DNA of 64,000 nucleotides from an uncultured beta proteobacterium (GCA_903935355.1 CAIZRK010000013.1:41969-105968), one strand, 5' to 3'; positions 37,783 to 47,953 are shown, numbered from the stretch's first letter. Numbers and translations: made by a program. Notes: a model not told the origin generated them from the letters alone.

Positions 37783-38403
37783 CTAGTGAGCCTTTTGCTC
37801 TAGTAATTGGATGCGCTTTTCTAGGCGATCAACTGCATCACGTAATTCATTTAATTGAGTCTTACAAATCATAAAATCTCTTTTATTCAATAACACTTTC
37901 TTTTCTTCACTGACATACTCAACAATATTGCCAAGCAAATCATTTGCTGCAGATTTACTGGCCGATACAAATTTCTTACCCTGTCGCACTGCAAAGTGAG
38001 CTGGCGCATCCCCTACTAAGCGAGCTAAATCTTCTTCATACTCCCAGCGCACTTGTCCAGCAAGACGCCCTAATAATTGAGCTAACTCTGCATCACCTGT
38101 TATTTTGACCGCTTTAAAAGCTTGTTCGCGTAAATTACCAGAACTGCCAGCGAGCTCACTTAAAGCTTTTGTGGAAATGTCTAGAATTAAATCAGGTTCA
38201 GACAGCACTGACGATGCTTTTAATAGCCCGACTGAGCTTAACTCAAAACTAAGATCGCCAACTGGCAACTTCAACAAAATCGTCTTGCTCGCATGCCGAG
38301 CAAGCTCAGCCATTGCCCAAGGCTCACTCGAAAGGACATGATTGATGCCTCGACTAGCAGCGCTAGCTGCGACGGTATGGGGAGAAGTAGAAATGGTGCT
38401 CAT
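37783..38403 (-). CDS. ubiJ: Ubiquinone biosynthesis accessory factor UbiJ, SCP2 domain
   Basis: UbiJ carries hydrophobic ubiquinone intermediates for the Ubi hydroxylase complex. A degenerate SCP2 lipid-binding domain (about residues 20-115) is followed by WEYEEDLARLVGDAPAH, the most conserved segment, and a C-terminal coiled coil (DAVDRLEKRIQLLEQKAH) expected to pair with UbiK. The ATG at 38403 is chosen because the frame's earlier TTG at 38424 lies inside a terminator hairpin. No Shine-Dalgarno sequence is visible, and the terminator T-tract ends only a few bases before the ATG. Length of about 206 aa is normal. Confidence 0.9.
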   Translation of the reverse strand: MSTISTSPHTVAASAASRGINHVLSSEPWAMAELARHASKTILLKLPVGDLSFELSSVGLLKASSVLSEPDLILDISTKALSELAGSSGNLREQAFKAVKITGDAELAQLLGRLAGQVRWEYEEDLARLVGDAPAHFAVRQGKKFVSASKSAANDLLGNIVEYVSEEKKVLLNKRDFMICKTQLNELRDAVDRLEKRIQLLEQKAH

Positions 38404-38406
38404 GAG

Positions 38407-38434
38407 TGTAAAAAACCCGCACAAGTGCGGGTTT
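38407..38434 (-). terminator. Rho-independent terminator after the Tim44-like gene
   Basis: Perfect 10-bp inverted repeat (38413-38422 with 38425-38434; RNA stem AAACCCGCAC/GUGCGGGUUU) followed by T residues on the minus strand. It lies 21 bp after the Tim44-like stop codon and about 10 bp before the ubiJ start. Confidence 0.8.
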
Positions 38435-38455
38435 CCATTGGAAAGTACCTCAAGC

Positions 38456-39367
38456 TTAAACTAACTGTTGGATACCCGCTAGTACCCAACCCCCTGGACC
38501 CTCAACAGGCTTACTCAAATTCCAGATTTCTGAAAATGGATTAGCTGGGGCGCCTAGTTGCTCACCAATCATGCCGGTAAACTGCACGCTACAGTAATAA
38601 AGGTTATTAGCCGTTTCTATACCGATAAGCTGGGCATTAACAGAGATAACATCCGTTTGATTAACGCTTTCTACTCGCCCTGCTAAATCTTGTGAAATAG
38701 TTGCATACATTTCTGGGGTCGTAAATTCACGCAAAGCAGCTAAATCGCCTTGGTCCCACGATTTTTGAAGAGAAATAAAATACTGTTTAGCATTCTCCAA
38801 GAATGCATATTCATCAAACCCTGGTGGCAAAGTCGACTGAAAAGGCTCTGGCTCAGCACTTGGACCTCCAAAGGCATTAGCTGCTGGAGTAAATGCAGGC
38901 TCCTGTCTTGGCGTTTGATCAATTCCAGTGCGTTGCATCCCTTGTGCCGGAACATTTCTGTTCTGACCAGCGCCCGATAAAGCAGGCAACAACCTTCTGA
39001 TCACAAACATGATCGCAAAGCCAGCCAAAGCGGCAATTAATAATCCGGTAATCAAAGAGGATGCTCCTTCTCCCAATCCAAGATGGGATAAGAGATAACC
39101 AATGCCTAGACCGGCTGCTAAACCACCGAGGATCCCGCCCATTCCACCAAAGCGGCTAGGCGCTGCAGCTTGTGGTGCAGGAGTAGGGGCAGCTGGTTGA
39201 GCTTGCTGCGTTGGTTTTTGTACAGGTGCAGCCTGCTTTTGCATTGGCGCACTAGGTGCCTTACCAATGCTTTTGCCACCCCCTAAACGTGCGGCATTAA
39301 CTTGACCCGCCATGGCAAATAACAAGCTGATACTTATTACTACTGCTTTGAAAAAATGTTTATTCAT
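38456..39367 (-). CDS. Tim44-like domain membrane protein
   Basis: Function is unknown. A signal peptide or anchor (MNKHFFKAVVISISLLFAM, cleavage near VNA) precedes a Pro/Ala/Gln-rich linker with glycine-rich segments (GGMGGILGGLAAGLGIGYLL) and a membrane helix near residue 110. The C-terminal Tim44-like fold spans about residues 180-303. The ATG at 39367 is chosen over an upstream TTG because GGAGA is correctly spaced from it. Position between ubiE and ubiJ is conserved in Burkholderiales, but any part in ubiquinone synthesis is unproven. Confidence 0.85.
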   Translation of the reverse strand: MNKHFFKAVVISISLLFAMAGQVNAARLGGGKSIGKAPSAPMQKQAAPVQKPTQQAQPAAPTPAPQAAAPSRFGGMGGILGGLAAGLGIGYLLSHLGLGEGASSLITGLLIAALAGFAIMFVIRRLLPALSGAGQNRNVPAQGMQRTGIDQTPRQEPAFTPAANAFGGPSAEPEPFQSTLPPGFDEYAFLENAKQYFISLQKSWDQGDLAALREFTTPEMYATISQDLAGRVESVNQTDVISVNAQLIGIETANNLYYCSVQFTGMIGEQLGAPANPFSEIWNLSKPVEGPGGWVLAGIQQLV

Positions 39368-39440
39368 CAAATTGGTCTCCAATATACCTTCATCCCACTT
39401 CTCACTTACACGCTATTAGACTCCAAAAGTCTACTCTCTA

Positions 39441-40184
39441 TCAGTATTTAATGCCAATGTGCAGAGCGACAATACCCCCACTCATTCTATGTGTATCTAC
39501 CTCATCAAATCCCACTTCCAACATCATTTCTTTAAGGGTGTCGGCATCTGGATGCATTCTGATGGATTCTGCTAAATATTGATAGCTTTGAGCATCTTGG
39601 GCTATTTTCTCACCCAACCAAGGCAATACCTTAAACGAATATACATCGTAAATAGGTTGTAAAAAGGCATCTGGCTTAGAAAACTCCAATACCAACACTC
39701 GTCCACCTGGCTTTATGATCCGACGCATTTCACTAAGAGCAAGCTCCTTATGTGTCATATTGCGCAAGCCAAATGCCACCGTTACTACGTCGAAGTGGTT
39801 ATTTGGGAAAGGTATTTTTTCTGCATCAAACTGTACGCAAGGGATAACTAAGCCCTGATCTAAAAGGCGATCTCGACCTACTCCCAACATAGAAGCATTG
39901 ATGTCACTGAGCCACACTTGAGCATCAGGGTTTTGGCCCCAACCTGCCGAGTGCGCAAATGCGGCAGCTAAATCTCCAGTGCCTCCAGCGATATCTAGGA
40001 CCCTTTGGCCAGGGCGCACTTGCGCTCGAGCAATCGTCACTTTTTTCCAAAGGCGATGTAGCCCAAAGGACATCAAGTCATTCATGACATCGTATTTACT
40101 CGCTACCGAATGAAATACTTCGGCAACCTTACCAGCCTTCTCGGCCTCATCGACACTTTGATAACCGAAATGGGTTTTGCTCAT
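39441..40184 (-). CDS. ubiE: Ubiquinone/menaquinone C-methyltransferase
   Basis: UbiE adds the C2 methyl group to the quinone ring using SAM. The N-terminal [20 protein letters not shown] and the SAM motif [12 protein letters not shown] are characteristic, as are [17 protein letters not shown] and the later [10 protein letters not shown]. Length of 247 aa is normal. It lies 37 bp downstream of the DUF971 gene and upstream of the Tim44-ubiJ-ubiB set. Confidence 0.96.
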   Translation of the reverse strand: MSKTHFGYQSVDEAEKAGKVAEVFHSVASKYDVMNDLMSFGLHRLWKKVTIARAQVRPGQRVLDIAGGTGDLAAAFAHSAGWGQNPDAQVWLSDINASMLGVGRDRLLDQGLVIPCVQFDAEKIPFPNNHFDVVTVAFGLRNMTHKELALSEMRRIIKPGGRVLVLEFSKPDAFLQPIYDVYSFKVLPWLGEKIAQDAQSYQYLAESIRMHPDADTLKEMMLEVGFDEVDTHRMSGGIVALHIGIKY

Positions 40185-40221
40185 GAGCCTCTTCTTTGCT
40201 TAAGTAATGCGGATAGTGGAT

Positions 40222-40611
40222 TTAGTGGCTAGCACAACCATGGCCACCAGCAACCTTCATTGGAGCATCCCGATCAAGGCCAGCCGCAATCAATCGATCT
40301 AAATGCGCTTGCCATAGCTGCTCTTGGTTTTCACATAAGTATTGTAAAAATTCCCAAGAGTACAAGCCAGAATCATGTCCATCAGAAAAGGAAGGTTTTA
40401 GGGCGTAATGGCCAACGGGTTCAATATTGGCAATCAGCACTTCTCGCTTGCCAGTTTGCAATGTCTCTTGCCCAGGGCCGTGACCCTGTACTTCAGCAGA
40501 GGGCGAGAGGACTCTTAAAAACTCAAACGGTAAACGATAGGATTTTCCATTCTCATAGCCCAACTCTAAAACTTTGGACTGTTGATGTACCACCACATTT
40601 GTAGGAATCAT
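40222..40611 (-). CDS. DUF971 family protein
   Basis: A DUF971 domain (GBBH-like N-terminal domain, also found in gamma-butyrobetaine hydroxylase) fills the protein, with the pattern YRLPFEFLRVLSPSAEVQGHG and DGHDSGLYSWEFL. The ending GGHGCASH holds a cysteine and histidines and could bind metal; this is a guess. Length of 129 aa is typical. Its start overlaps by one base the stop of the large dehydrogenase gene, and it lies upstream of ubiE, a common betaproteobacterial neighbour. Confidence 0.85.
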   Translation of the reverse strand: MIPTNVVVHQQSKVLELGYENGKSYRLPFEFLRVLSPSAEVQGHGPGQETLQTGKREVLIANIEPVGHYALKPSFSDGHDSGLYSWEFLQYLCENQEQLWQAHLDRLIAAGLDRDAPMKVAGGHGCASH

Positions 40612-43600
40612 TAAACCAATACCCTTTCAATTCCACCTTGGTTAGCTTTGACAACATAATCTTGCATCCAATTTTCACCTAATATTTTTTGAGCCATTTC
40701 TACAACGATATAGTCAGCAGTAGTCCCACTATCAGCATCAAAGCGTGTGAGGCCTTGCAAGCAGGATGGGCAGCTAGTAAGCACTTTAATCTCTCCAGTA
40801 AAGTCACCTTTTCGTAATTCATTAGCACCTTTTTCCATTTCGATCTGCTTACGAAAGCGCACTTGAGTCGAAATGTCTGGGCGAGTCACCGCAAGTGTTC
40901 CCGATTCTCCACAGCAACGATCATTCTTTAAAATAGGTTTGCCATCTTCTTGTTTAACGAGCTCATTCACCGTTTTCATGGGGTCTTGCAATTTCATGGG
41001 GGAATGACAAGGGTCATGGTACATATATTTGACGCCAGCAACGCCAGAGAGTTTTAAGCCCTTCTCGAGCAGATACTCATGAATATCAATAATCCGGCAG
41101 CCAGGAAATATCTGGTCAAACTGATAACCTGCTAACTGGTCATAACAAGTACCACAAGAAACTACTACCGTCTTGATGTCCAAGTAATTTAAGGTATTGG
41201 CCACGCGATGAAAGAGCACCCGATTATCAGTAATCATCTTTTCTGCTTTATCAAAGTCACCATTACCGCGCTGTGGGTAGCCGCAACATAAGTATCCTGG
41301 AGGCAAGACTGTTTGTACTCCTACATTCCATAACATTGCTTGCGTTGCCAAGCCGACTTGGGAGAACAAGCGCTCTGATCCACAACCAGGAAAATAAAAC
41401 ACTGCTTCAGTATCCGCTGTGGTTGTTTTAGGATCGCGAATAATGGGAACATAGTTAGCATCCTCAATATCTAGCAAAGCACGGGCTGTTTTCTTAGGCA
41501 AATTACCCGGCATCTTCTTATTTACAAAGAAAATCACCTGTTCTTTAAGATTGGGTTTATTTACTGTTGCAGGCGGATGCGCAGTTTGTTTACGCGCTAG
41601 CTTGCGAAACACATCATTTCCAAAGCGCTGTAATTTATAACCCCAATCAATCATGACTTTACGAGTTATGTGAATGGTCTCAGGGCTAGTGGCATTTAAG
41701 AAAAACATAGAGGCAGCAGTGCCAGGATTAAAACGCTGTTGCCCCATCTTACGCAATAGGTTACGCATATTCATCGTCACATCACCAAAATCAATATTGA
41801 CTGGGCATGGCGCTAAACACTTATGACAAACTGTGCAATGCGCTGCCACGTCGTCAAACATTTCCCAGTGACGAATCGACACTCCACGACGCGTTTGCTC
41901 TTCATAGAGAAATGCTTCAATTAGCAAAGATGTTGCCAAAATTTTGTCACGCGGACTATAGAGTAAATTTGCACGGGGGACATGGGTAGAGCAAACTGGT
42001 TTGCACTTACCGCAACGCAAGCAATCTTTGACACTATCAGCAATCGCACCAATATCACTTTGCTGCATGATGATGGATTCATGTCCCATCAATCCAAAGC
42101 TAGGTGTGTAAGCCATACTCAGATCAGCATGGGGCATGAGCTTGCCTTTATTAAAGCGGCCCTCTGGATCAACTCGATTTTTATAGCTACGGAAATCTTT
42201 TAACTCTTCCTCAGTCAAATATTCAAGCTTGGTAATTCCAATACCGTGCTCACCAGAAATCACGCCATCTAAGGAGCGCGCTAATTTCATAATTCTGGCT
42301 ACAGCATGATGTGCATCTTGCAGCATTTCATAGTCATCAGAGTTCACTGGAATATTCGTATGAACATTTCCGTCCCCCGCATGCATATGTAAGGCCACAA
42401 ACACGCGTTTACGTAAGATCTGTTTATGAATCGCCTCTAATTCAGTCAGAATAGCTTCAAAGGCTAGTCCTCCAAAGATAATTCGGAGTTCAGAGCGCAC
42501 CTCATCTTTCCAGGATGCTCGCAAGCTGTAATTCTGGAGCTGAGGAAAATGGATATCCATCTGCGCTAACCAATCAGACCAGCGCGCCCGAACCTTGTCA
42601 ATTAATTCAAGCGCTTGTTGAACCCGATCGCCCAATATCTCTGCTATCGGAATTTCGTAATCGTCTTCAGATTTACCTAAAGGTAGTGCGCCCTTCTTTA
42701 AAAACAATTCAAGACCAGTCAGCACTTGTAATTTATTTTTCAAAGAAAGTTCAATATTAATGCGCTCAATACCATCGGTATATTCGCCCATCCGCGGCAA
42801 GGGAATCACCACATCTTCATTAATCTTAAATGCGTTAGTGTGTCGAGCAATGGCAGCTGTGCGCGCGCGATCTAGCCAAAACTTCTTTCGCGCTTCAGCG
42901 CTTACTGCCACAAAGCCTTCGCCGACACGCAAGTTGGCCATACGAACTACTTCGCTAGTTGCAGCAGCTACTGCTGCTTCATCATCACCAGCAATGTCGC
43001 CAATCAGGACCATCTTAGGCAAACTATTGCGTTTGGATTTAGTTGAGTATCCAACCGCCCTTAGATAGCGATCATCTAGATGCTCAAGCCCAGCCAAAAT
43101 AGGTCCGCCCTCTTTAGTCAAGCCATCGAGGTAAGCTTTAATTTCCACAATGCTCGGAATTGCTTCACGCGCCTGCCCAAAGAACTCTAGACAAACCGTG
43201 CGCATGTACTTAGGCATACGATGCAATATCCAAGTTGCGCTAGTAATTAAACCATCGCAACCCTCTTTTTGAACGCCTGGTAAGCCTGATAAAAACTTAT
43301 CAGTCACATCCTTACCTAAACCCTCCTTACGAAAACGCTTGCCTTCTACGGAGAGAATTTCTTTTTTCAGAATACGTTCACCCGGTTCACTTGTGCCATC
43401 GGACCAAGTCAACTGGAATTGGACTGTTTTAGCAACATGAATTTTTCCTAGGTTATGGTCAAGACGCTCTATGTCCAGCCAATTACCTTCGGGATCAACC
43501 ATGCGCCAGCTAGCTAGGTTATCCAGCGCTGTGCCCCAGAGAACTGCTTTCTTACCACCTGCGTTCATGGCAATATTGCCACCAATGCAACTCGCATCAG

Positions 43601-44450
43601 CAGAAGTGGGATCAACTGCAAACACTAAGCCAGCGCGCTCTGCTGCATCAGACACGCGCCGTGTTACGACACCTGCACCAGTAAAAATAGTAGGCACTTC
43701 ATGGTCAACTCCAGGCAAGCGCTTACTCTTTACGCCATCTATTTGCTCGAGCTTCTCCGTATTAATCACTGCTGACATGGCATACAGCGGGATCGCGCCA
43801 CCGGTGTAACCAGTGCCTCCTCCACGAGGAATGATGGTCAGCCCTAGCTCAACGCATGCCTTCACCAAACCTGGAATCTCTGATTCATAATCAGGCTTTA
43901 TGACCACTAGTGGAAATTCCACGCGCCAATCGGTTGCATCGGTCACATGAGCAGCACGAGAAACTCCATCAAAGCAAATATTGTCTAAGGCAGTATGGCG
44001 CCCCAAATCTTTGCGGGCTCGCTTACGAATTTGCTCTACTTCCTTAAATCCATTTTCAAAACTCTCAACTGCTCGATGAGCAGCATTCAATAAAATTTCA
44101 ACTTGCCCAGCAGAATCTCCACTAGAGCGTTTTTTAACTTCCCCCAAGCGATGCCATAAAGCATCGATCATCAATTGCCGTCGATTGGCATTATCCAAAA
44201 GATCATCTTGCAAAAAGGGGTTACGCTGGACAACCCAAATATCACCCAACACCTCAAATAACATGCGCGCAGAACGGCCCGTCCGACGGACACCACGCAA
44301 GTCATTAAGCACACGCCATGACTCCTCGCCCAATAGACGAATAACGATTTCACGATCGGAAAAGGAGGTGTAGTTGTAAGGAATTTCACGCAGACGGGGG
44401 GAGCCCGCCTCGGCGTCTAACAACTGATTCAAGGCTAATGGTGCATTCAT
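40611..44450 (-). CDS. DUF3683-FAD oxidase-iron-sulfur-CCG fused dehydrogenase
   Basis: A 1279-residue fusion likely to oxidise a D-2-hydroxyacid such as D-lactate or D-2-hydroxyglutarate and pass electrons to the quinone pool; the substrate is not known. Order: a DUF3683-like domain (1-185), FAD_binding_4 (about 190-350, with [17 protein letters not shown]), FAD-linked oxidase C-terminal domain (about 550-760, with [17 protein letters not shown] and SGEHGIG), two 4Fe-4S motifs near residues 810 and 877 ([23 protein letters not shown]), and two CCG domains with [11 protein letters not shown] near 1055 and [10 protein letters not shown] near 1178. It merges the roles of separate GlcD- and GlpC-type subunits, like the shorter E. 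coli YdiJ. Confidence 0.88.
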   Translation of the reverse strand: MNAPLALNQLLDAEAGSPRLREIPYNYTSFSDREIVIRLLGEESWRVLNDLRGVRRTGRSARMLFEVLGDIWVVQRNPFLQDDLLDNANRRQLMIDALWHRLGEVKKRSSGDSAGQVEILLNAAHRAVESFENGFKEVEQIRKRARKDLGRHTALDNICFDGVSRAAHVTDATDWRVEFPLVVIKPDYESEIPGLVKACVELGLTIIPRGGGTGYTGGAIPLYAMSAVINTEKLEQIDGVKSKRLPGVDHEVPTIFTGAGVVTRRVSDAAERAGLVFAVDPTSADASCIGGNIAMNAGGKKAVLWGTALDNLASWRMVDPEGNWLDIERLDHNLGKIHVAKTVQFQLTWSDGTSEPGERILKKEILSVEGKRFRKEGLGKDVTDKFLSGLPGVQKEGCDGLITSATWILHRMPKYMRTVCLEFFGQAREAIPSIVEIKAYLDGLTKEGGPILAGLEHLDDRYLRAVGYSTKSKRNSLPKMVLIGDIAGDDEAAVAAATSEVVRMANLRVGEGFVAVSAEARKKFWLDRARTAAIARHTNAFKINEDVVIPLPRMGEYTDGIERINIELSLKNKLQVLTGLELFLKKGALPLGKSEDDYEIPIAEILGDRVQQALELIDKVRARWSDWLAQMDIHFPQLQNYSLRASWKDEVRSELRIIFGGLAFEAILTELEAIHKQILRKRVFVALHMHAGDGNVHTNIPVNSDDYEMLQDAHHAVARIMKLARSLDGVISGEHGIGITKLEYLTEEELKDFRSYKNRVDPEGRFNKGKLMPHADLSMAYTPSFGLMGHESIIMQQSDIGAIADSVKDCLRCGKCKPVCSTHVPRANLLYSPRDKILATSLLIEAFLYEEQTRRGVSIRHWEMFDDVAAHCTVCHKCLAPCPVNIDFGDVTMNMRNLLRKMGQQRFNPGTAASMFFLNATSPETIHITRKVMIDWGYKLQRFGNDVFRKLARKQTAHPPATVNKPNLKEQVIFFVNKKMPGNLPKKTARALLDIEDANYVPIIRDPKTTTADTEAVFYFPGCGSERLFSQVGLATQAMLWNVGVQTVLPPGYLCCGYPQRGNGDFDKAEKMITDNRVLFHRVANTLNYLDIKTVVVSCGTCYDQLAGYQFDQIFPGCRIIDIHEYLLEKGLKLSGVAGVKYMYHDPCHSPMKLQDPMKTVNELVKQEDGKPILKNDRCCGESGTLAVTRPDISTQVRFRKQIEMEKGANELRKGDFTGEIKVLTSCPSCLQGLTRFDADSGTTADYIVVEMAQKILGENWMQDYVVKANQGGIERVLV

Positions 44451-44525
44451 AGCGTCATAATTGATAAATATGCATTTTAATTGAGGGATCTTGATATTGG
44501 CAGGAATCTGGAAAAGATGTTGGTC

Positions 44526-44578
44526 AAAGGGATAAACCCTTTCAAATCTAAGGGCTTAGAGCCCATCCGTGGTACGCT
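44526..44578 (+). promoter_or_regulatory. Hairpins and possible extended -10 upstream of ilvA
   Basis: In the 134-bp divergent gap, AAAGGG/CCCTTT (44526-44542) and GGGCT/AGCCC (44552-44564) are two short inverted repeats. TG-G-TACGCT (44570-44578) could be an extended -10, ending 6 bp before the ilvA ATG. No tryptophan-type leader peptide or known riboswitch was recognised. Confidence 0.25.
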
Positions 44579-44584
44579 CATAAG

Positions 44585-46105
44585 ATGGCAACGAACTATT
44601 TAAAGAAGATTTTATCGGCCCGAGTCTATGACGTAGCTCGAGAAACTGAGCTGCAGTTAGCCGCCGAACTCACTAAGCGCTTAGGAAATCAGGTCTTACT
44701 CAAAAGGGAGGATAACCAACCGGTTTTCTCCTTTAAATTGCGTGGCGCCTATAACAAAATGGCCCATTTATCCTCTGAAGCCTTAAAACGGGGGGTCATT
44801 GCAGCTTCCGCCGGCAACCATGCTCAGGGCGTAGCGCTTTCAGCAGCCAAAATGAAATGCAAAGCCGTCATCGTGATGCCCCTCACCACGCCTAGCCTCA
44901 AAATTGATGCCGTAAAAGCGCGTGGTGGGTCTTGGGTAGAGGTCATTTTGCACGGGGAGTCTTACAGTGATGCCTTTAAATACGCCGAGCTTTTAGAGAA
45001 AAAACGGGGATTGACCTTTGTTCACCCGTTTGATGATCCAGATGTCATTGCGGGTCAAGGCACCATCGCCCAAGAAATTTTTCAGCAATATCAAGAGCCC
45101 ATTGATGCCATCTTTGTAGCCATTGGCGGTGGCGGTCTCATTGCCGGTATAGGAGAGTATGTCAAAGCGGTGAGCCCTAAAACCAAGGTGATCGGTGTGC
45201 AATCGGTTGATTCAGATGCTATGAGGAGATCGCTTGCAGCTAACAAACGCATCGAAATGAAAGACGTCGGACTATTTTCTGATGGGACGGCGGTCAAGTT
45301 AGTTGGTAAAGAGACCTTCCGGATTTGTAAACGCGTGGTGGATGACATCATTACTGTAGACACCGATGAGATCTGCGCCGCCATTAATGACGTCTTTACT
45401 GATACGCGCAGCATTCTTGAGCCAGCAGGCGCACTTGCCATTGCTGGCATGAAAAAATATGTAGATAAGCATCACCTCAAAAAGAAAATCTTGGTAGCCA
45501 TCGCTTGTGGTGCCAATATGAATTTTAGCCGTTTACGTTTTGTCGCTGAACGCGCTGATGTTGGTGAATTTCGTGAGGCTGTCTTTGCCGTCACCATTCC
45601 CGAAGAGCGTGGCTCTTTTAAGCGCTTTTGTGAGTTGCTGGGTAAACGAAACGTCACAGAATTTAACTATCGTATCGCCGACCAAAGTGAAGCCCATATT
45701 TTTGTTGGTATCGGCACTCAGAAGGCCGCCGATAGTACAGCCATTGCAAAACATTTCAGCAAAGCAAAATTTGCCACTATTGATCTCACGCATGATGAAT
45801 TAGCCAAGGCGCATCTGCGCCATATGGTTGGCGGCCGCTCTGCGCTTGCGAAAGATGAACTTTTATATCGCTTTGAATTCCCCGAGCGTCCAGGTGCCTT
45901 AATGAGGTTCTTGACCAGCATGGCCCCCAATTGGAATATTAGCTTATTCCATTACCGCAATCATGGCGCTGACTATGGCCGGATCTTGGTCGGTCTACAG
46001 GTCCCAAAAAATGAACAGAAGAAATTTCAGAGCTTTTTAGCAACCCTCGGTTATCCACATTGGAATGAAACCGATAACCCTGCTTATCGCTTGTTTCTTA
46101 AATGA
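44585..46105 (+). CDS. ilvA: Threonine ammonia-lyase, biosynthetic
   Basis: IlvA deaminates threonine to 2-oxobutanoate, the first step to isoleucine. The PLP lysine is Lys51 in FSFKLRGAYNKM, and the phosphate-binding glycine loop is AIGGGGLIAGIG. Two ACT-like regulatory repeats follow (about residues 330-415 and 425-506, with FPERPGALMRFL), marking the isoleucine-inhibited biosynthetic form. Length of 506 aa is normal. Divergent from the large dehydrogenase gene and followed 13 bp later by a 5'-nucleotidase gene. Confidence 0.96.
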   Translation: MATNYLKKILSARVYDVARETELQLAAELTKRLGNQVLLKREDNQPVFSFKLRGAYNKMAHLSSEALKRGVIAASAGNHAQGVALSAAKMKCKAVIVMPLTTPSLKIDAVKARGGSWVEVILHGESYSDAFKYAELLEKKRGLTFVHPFDDPDVIAGQGTIAQEIFQQYQEPIDAIFVAIGGGGLIAGIGEYVKAVSPKTKVIGVQSVDSDAMRRSLAANKRIEMKDVGLFSDGTAVKLVGKETFRICKRVVDDIITVDTDEICAAINDVFTDTRSILEPAGALAIAGMKKYVDKHHLKKKILVAIACGANMNFSRLRFVAERADVGEFREAVFAVTIPEERGSFKRFCELLGKRNVTEFNYRIADQSEAHIFVGIGTQKAADSTAIAKHFSKAKFATIDLTHDELAKAHLRHMVGGRSALAKDELLYRFEFPERPGALMRFLTSMAPNWNISLFHYRNHGADYGRILVGLQVPKNEQKKFQSFLATLGYPHWNETDNPAYRLFLK

Positions 46106-46118
46106 GATGTAATTCGTA

Positions 46119-47027
46119 ATGTCATATACCCTCACCGGAAAATTGGTTGTAGCAATTTCTTCGCGCGCCTTGTTCGATTTTGAAGAAGAGAATCGCATCT
46201 TCGAATCCACCGATGACAGCGCTTATATGAAGCTACAACTAGAGCGCCTCGGAATCGCAGCCCACACTGGGGTGGCATTTCCTCTGGTTAAAAAACTATT
46301 AGCGTTTAATCAAGAAGGTGAGCAGCGCGTAGAAGTAGTCATCCTTTCTCGCAATGATCCGGTAAGTGGCCTTCGCGTATTCCGCTCTGCGCAGCATCAT
46401 GGCCTCCATTTAGAGCGTGGTGTGTTTACTAGAGGTCGCCCTCCCTATCATTACCTCCGGTCATTACATGCCAACCTCTTTTTATCAGCTAACGAAGATG
46501 ATGTGCGAGCAACGATTGACGCTGGTTTTCCCGCTGCTCGCGTCTACCCTGAGTCAAGCAAAACAGCTGAATCTCATCCCAATGAAATCCGCATCGCCTT
46601 TGACGGAGATGCCGTCCTGTTTTCAGATGAAGCAGAGCAAGTTTTTCAGAGCGAAGGTTTAGTTGCCTTTGTCGATCATGAAAGCAAGAAAGTTGCTATT
46701 CCATTGCCGCCAGGACCATTTAAGCCCTTGTTGGAAGCCTTACATCAACTTCAGCGCTCTACCAGTGAAACAGGCATGCGGATTCGCACTGCCTTAGTAA
46801 CTGCCCGTTCAGCACCAGCCCATGAGCGCGCAATTCGCACGCTCATGGCTTGGGGTATTGATGTTGATGAAGCCATGTTTCTCGGTGGCTTATCCAAAAG
46901 TGAATTCCTGCGTGAGTTCGAGCCTGATTTTTTCTTTGATGATCAAACCGGTCATTGCCAATCGGCAGCGTCTGTTGCGCCAACTGGTCATGTTGTATCT
47001 GGCGTATCCAATAGACCAAAAGATTAA
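46119..47027 (+). CDS. 5'-nucleotidase, cN-I-like family
   Basis: A cytosolic 5'-nucleotidase of the family that includes eukaryotic cN-I, expected to dephosphorylate nucleoside monophosphates. Recognisable segments are VAISSRALFDFEEENRIF at the N-terminus, the aspartate motif IRIAFDGDAVLFSDEAE and the C-terminal acidic motif DFFFDDQTGHC. Length of 302 aa fits. It lies between ilvA and queF on the same strand with gaps under 30 bp, so the three may share a transcript. Substrate preference cannot be inferred. Confidence 0.85.
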   Translation: MSYTLTGKLVVAISSRALFDFEEENRIFESTDDSAYMKLQLERLGIAAHTGVAFPLVKKLLAFNQEGEQRVEVVILSRNDPVSGLRVFRSAQHHGLHLERGVFTRGRPPYHYLRSLHANLFLSANEDDVRATIDAGFPAARVYPESSKTAESHPNEIRIAFDGDAVLFSDEAEQVFQSEGLVAFVDHESKKVAIPLPPGPFKPLLEALHQLQRSTSETGMRIRTALVTARSAPAHERAIRTLMAWGIDVDEAMFLGGLSKSEFLREFEPDFFFDDQTGHCQSAASVAPTGHVVSGVSNRPKD

Positions 47028-47055
47028 ATACCTATATCAAAGCTAAGTTTATTTA

Positions 47056-47883
47056 ATGGCTACATTACCGCTCGGTCAAGCTACGCAATACCCAGATCAA
47101 TATGATCCTAGCTTGCTATTTCCAATTCCACGAACAGAGAACCGTCTTAAGTTAGGCCTCAAAGAAGGGCAATCTTTGCCATTTGTGGGTGTAGATATAT
47201 GGAATGCTTTTGAGCTGAGCTGGCTCAATACCAAAGGTAAGCCCCAAATTGCTTTAGCTGAATTTCAGATTCCAGCAGATTCACAAAATATGATTGAATC
47301 AAAATCTTTCAAACTCTATCTCAATAGTTTGAATAACACCCGCTTTGAAAGCGAAGATACAGTGCGCGAAAGATTAAATGCTGATTTATCAGCAGTCGCT
47401 GGTAGCAAAATTAGCACACGTATCAACCCAACAGAAGCCATTGCTAAAAAGGGTATCCAAGAAATGAGCGGGGTATTAATGGACCGACTCGATATTGAAA
47501 TTGACCCTAAACTGCCTGCCGACCCCAATCTTCTTGCAGTCAACGAATCTTTTGGACCTATCGAGCAATGCTTAGTCTCCCACTTACTCAAATCTAACTG
47601 CCCCGTCACCGGCCAACCTGATTGGGCAAGCATACAAATTCGTTACCAAGGACGTCCTATTTTGGAGGAGGGCTTGCTGCGATATTTAATTGGATTTAGA
47701 CAATTAGGTGAGTTTCATGAGCATTGCGTTGAAACAATTTTTTGTGATATCAAACGCCAATGCAAGCCTGAGAAATTATCGGTTTATGCGCGCTATACCA
47801 GGCGCGGTGGCTTAGATATCAATCCTTTTCGGACTGATCATAATTCTGCATGGCCAGATAACACGCGACACTCTAGGCAATAA
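47056..47883 (+). CDS. queF: NADPH-dependent 7-cyano-7-deazaguanine reductase
   Basis: QueF reduces preQ0 to preQ1 in queuosine synthesis. This is the two-domain type: the QueF substrate motif ESKSFKLYLNS is in the N-terminal half, and the catalytic Cys182 and Asp189 (NCPVTGQPDW) are in the C-terminal half, with the same 7-residue spacing as E. coli Cys190/Asp197. Length of 275 aa is normal. The stop codon overlaps the first base pairs of a strong terminator. Confidence 0.95.
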   Translation: MATLPLGQATQYPDQYDPSLLFPIPRTENRLKLGLKEGQSLPFVGVDIWNAFELSWLNTKGKPQIALAEFQIPADSQNMIESKSFKLYLNSLNNTRFESEDTVRERLNADLSAVAGSKISTRINPTEAIAKKGIQEMSGVLMDRLDIEIDPKLPADPNLLAVNESFGPIEQCLVSHLLKSNCPVTGQPDWASIQIRYQGRPILEEGLLRYLIGFRQLGEFHEHCVETIFCDIKRQCKPEKLSVYARYTRRGGLDINPFRTDHNSAWPDNTRHSRQ

Positions 47884-47918
47884 AAACCCCTAGTAGAAAA
47901 ATTCTAGAAGGGGTTTTT
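47882..47918. terminator. Bidirectional terminator between queF and ssb
   Basis: The arms AAAAACCCCT (47882-47891) and AGGGGTTTTT (47909-47918) form a perfect 10-bp stem with A/T runs on both flanks, so it can end queF on the plus strand and probably ssb on the minus strand. Confidence 0.85.
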
Positions 47919-47953
47919 GCCATTGTGGCATTCACCACATTAGTTGATATTAC

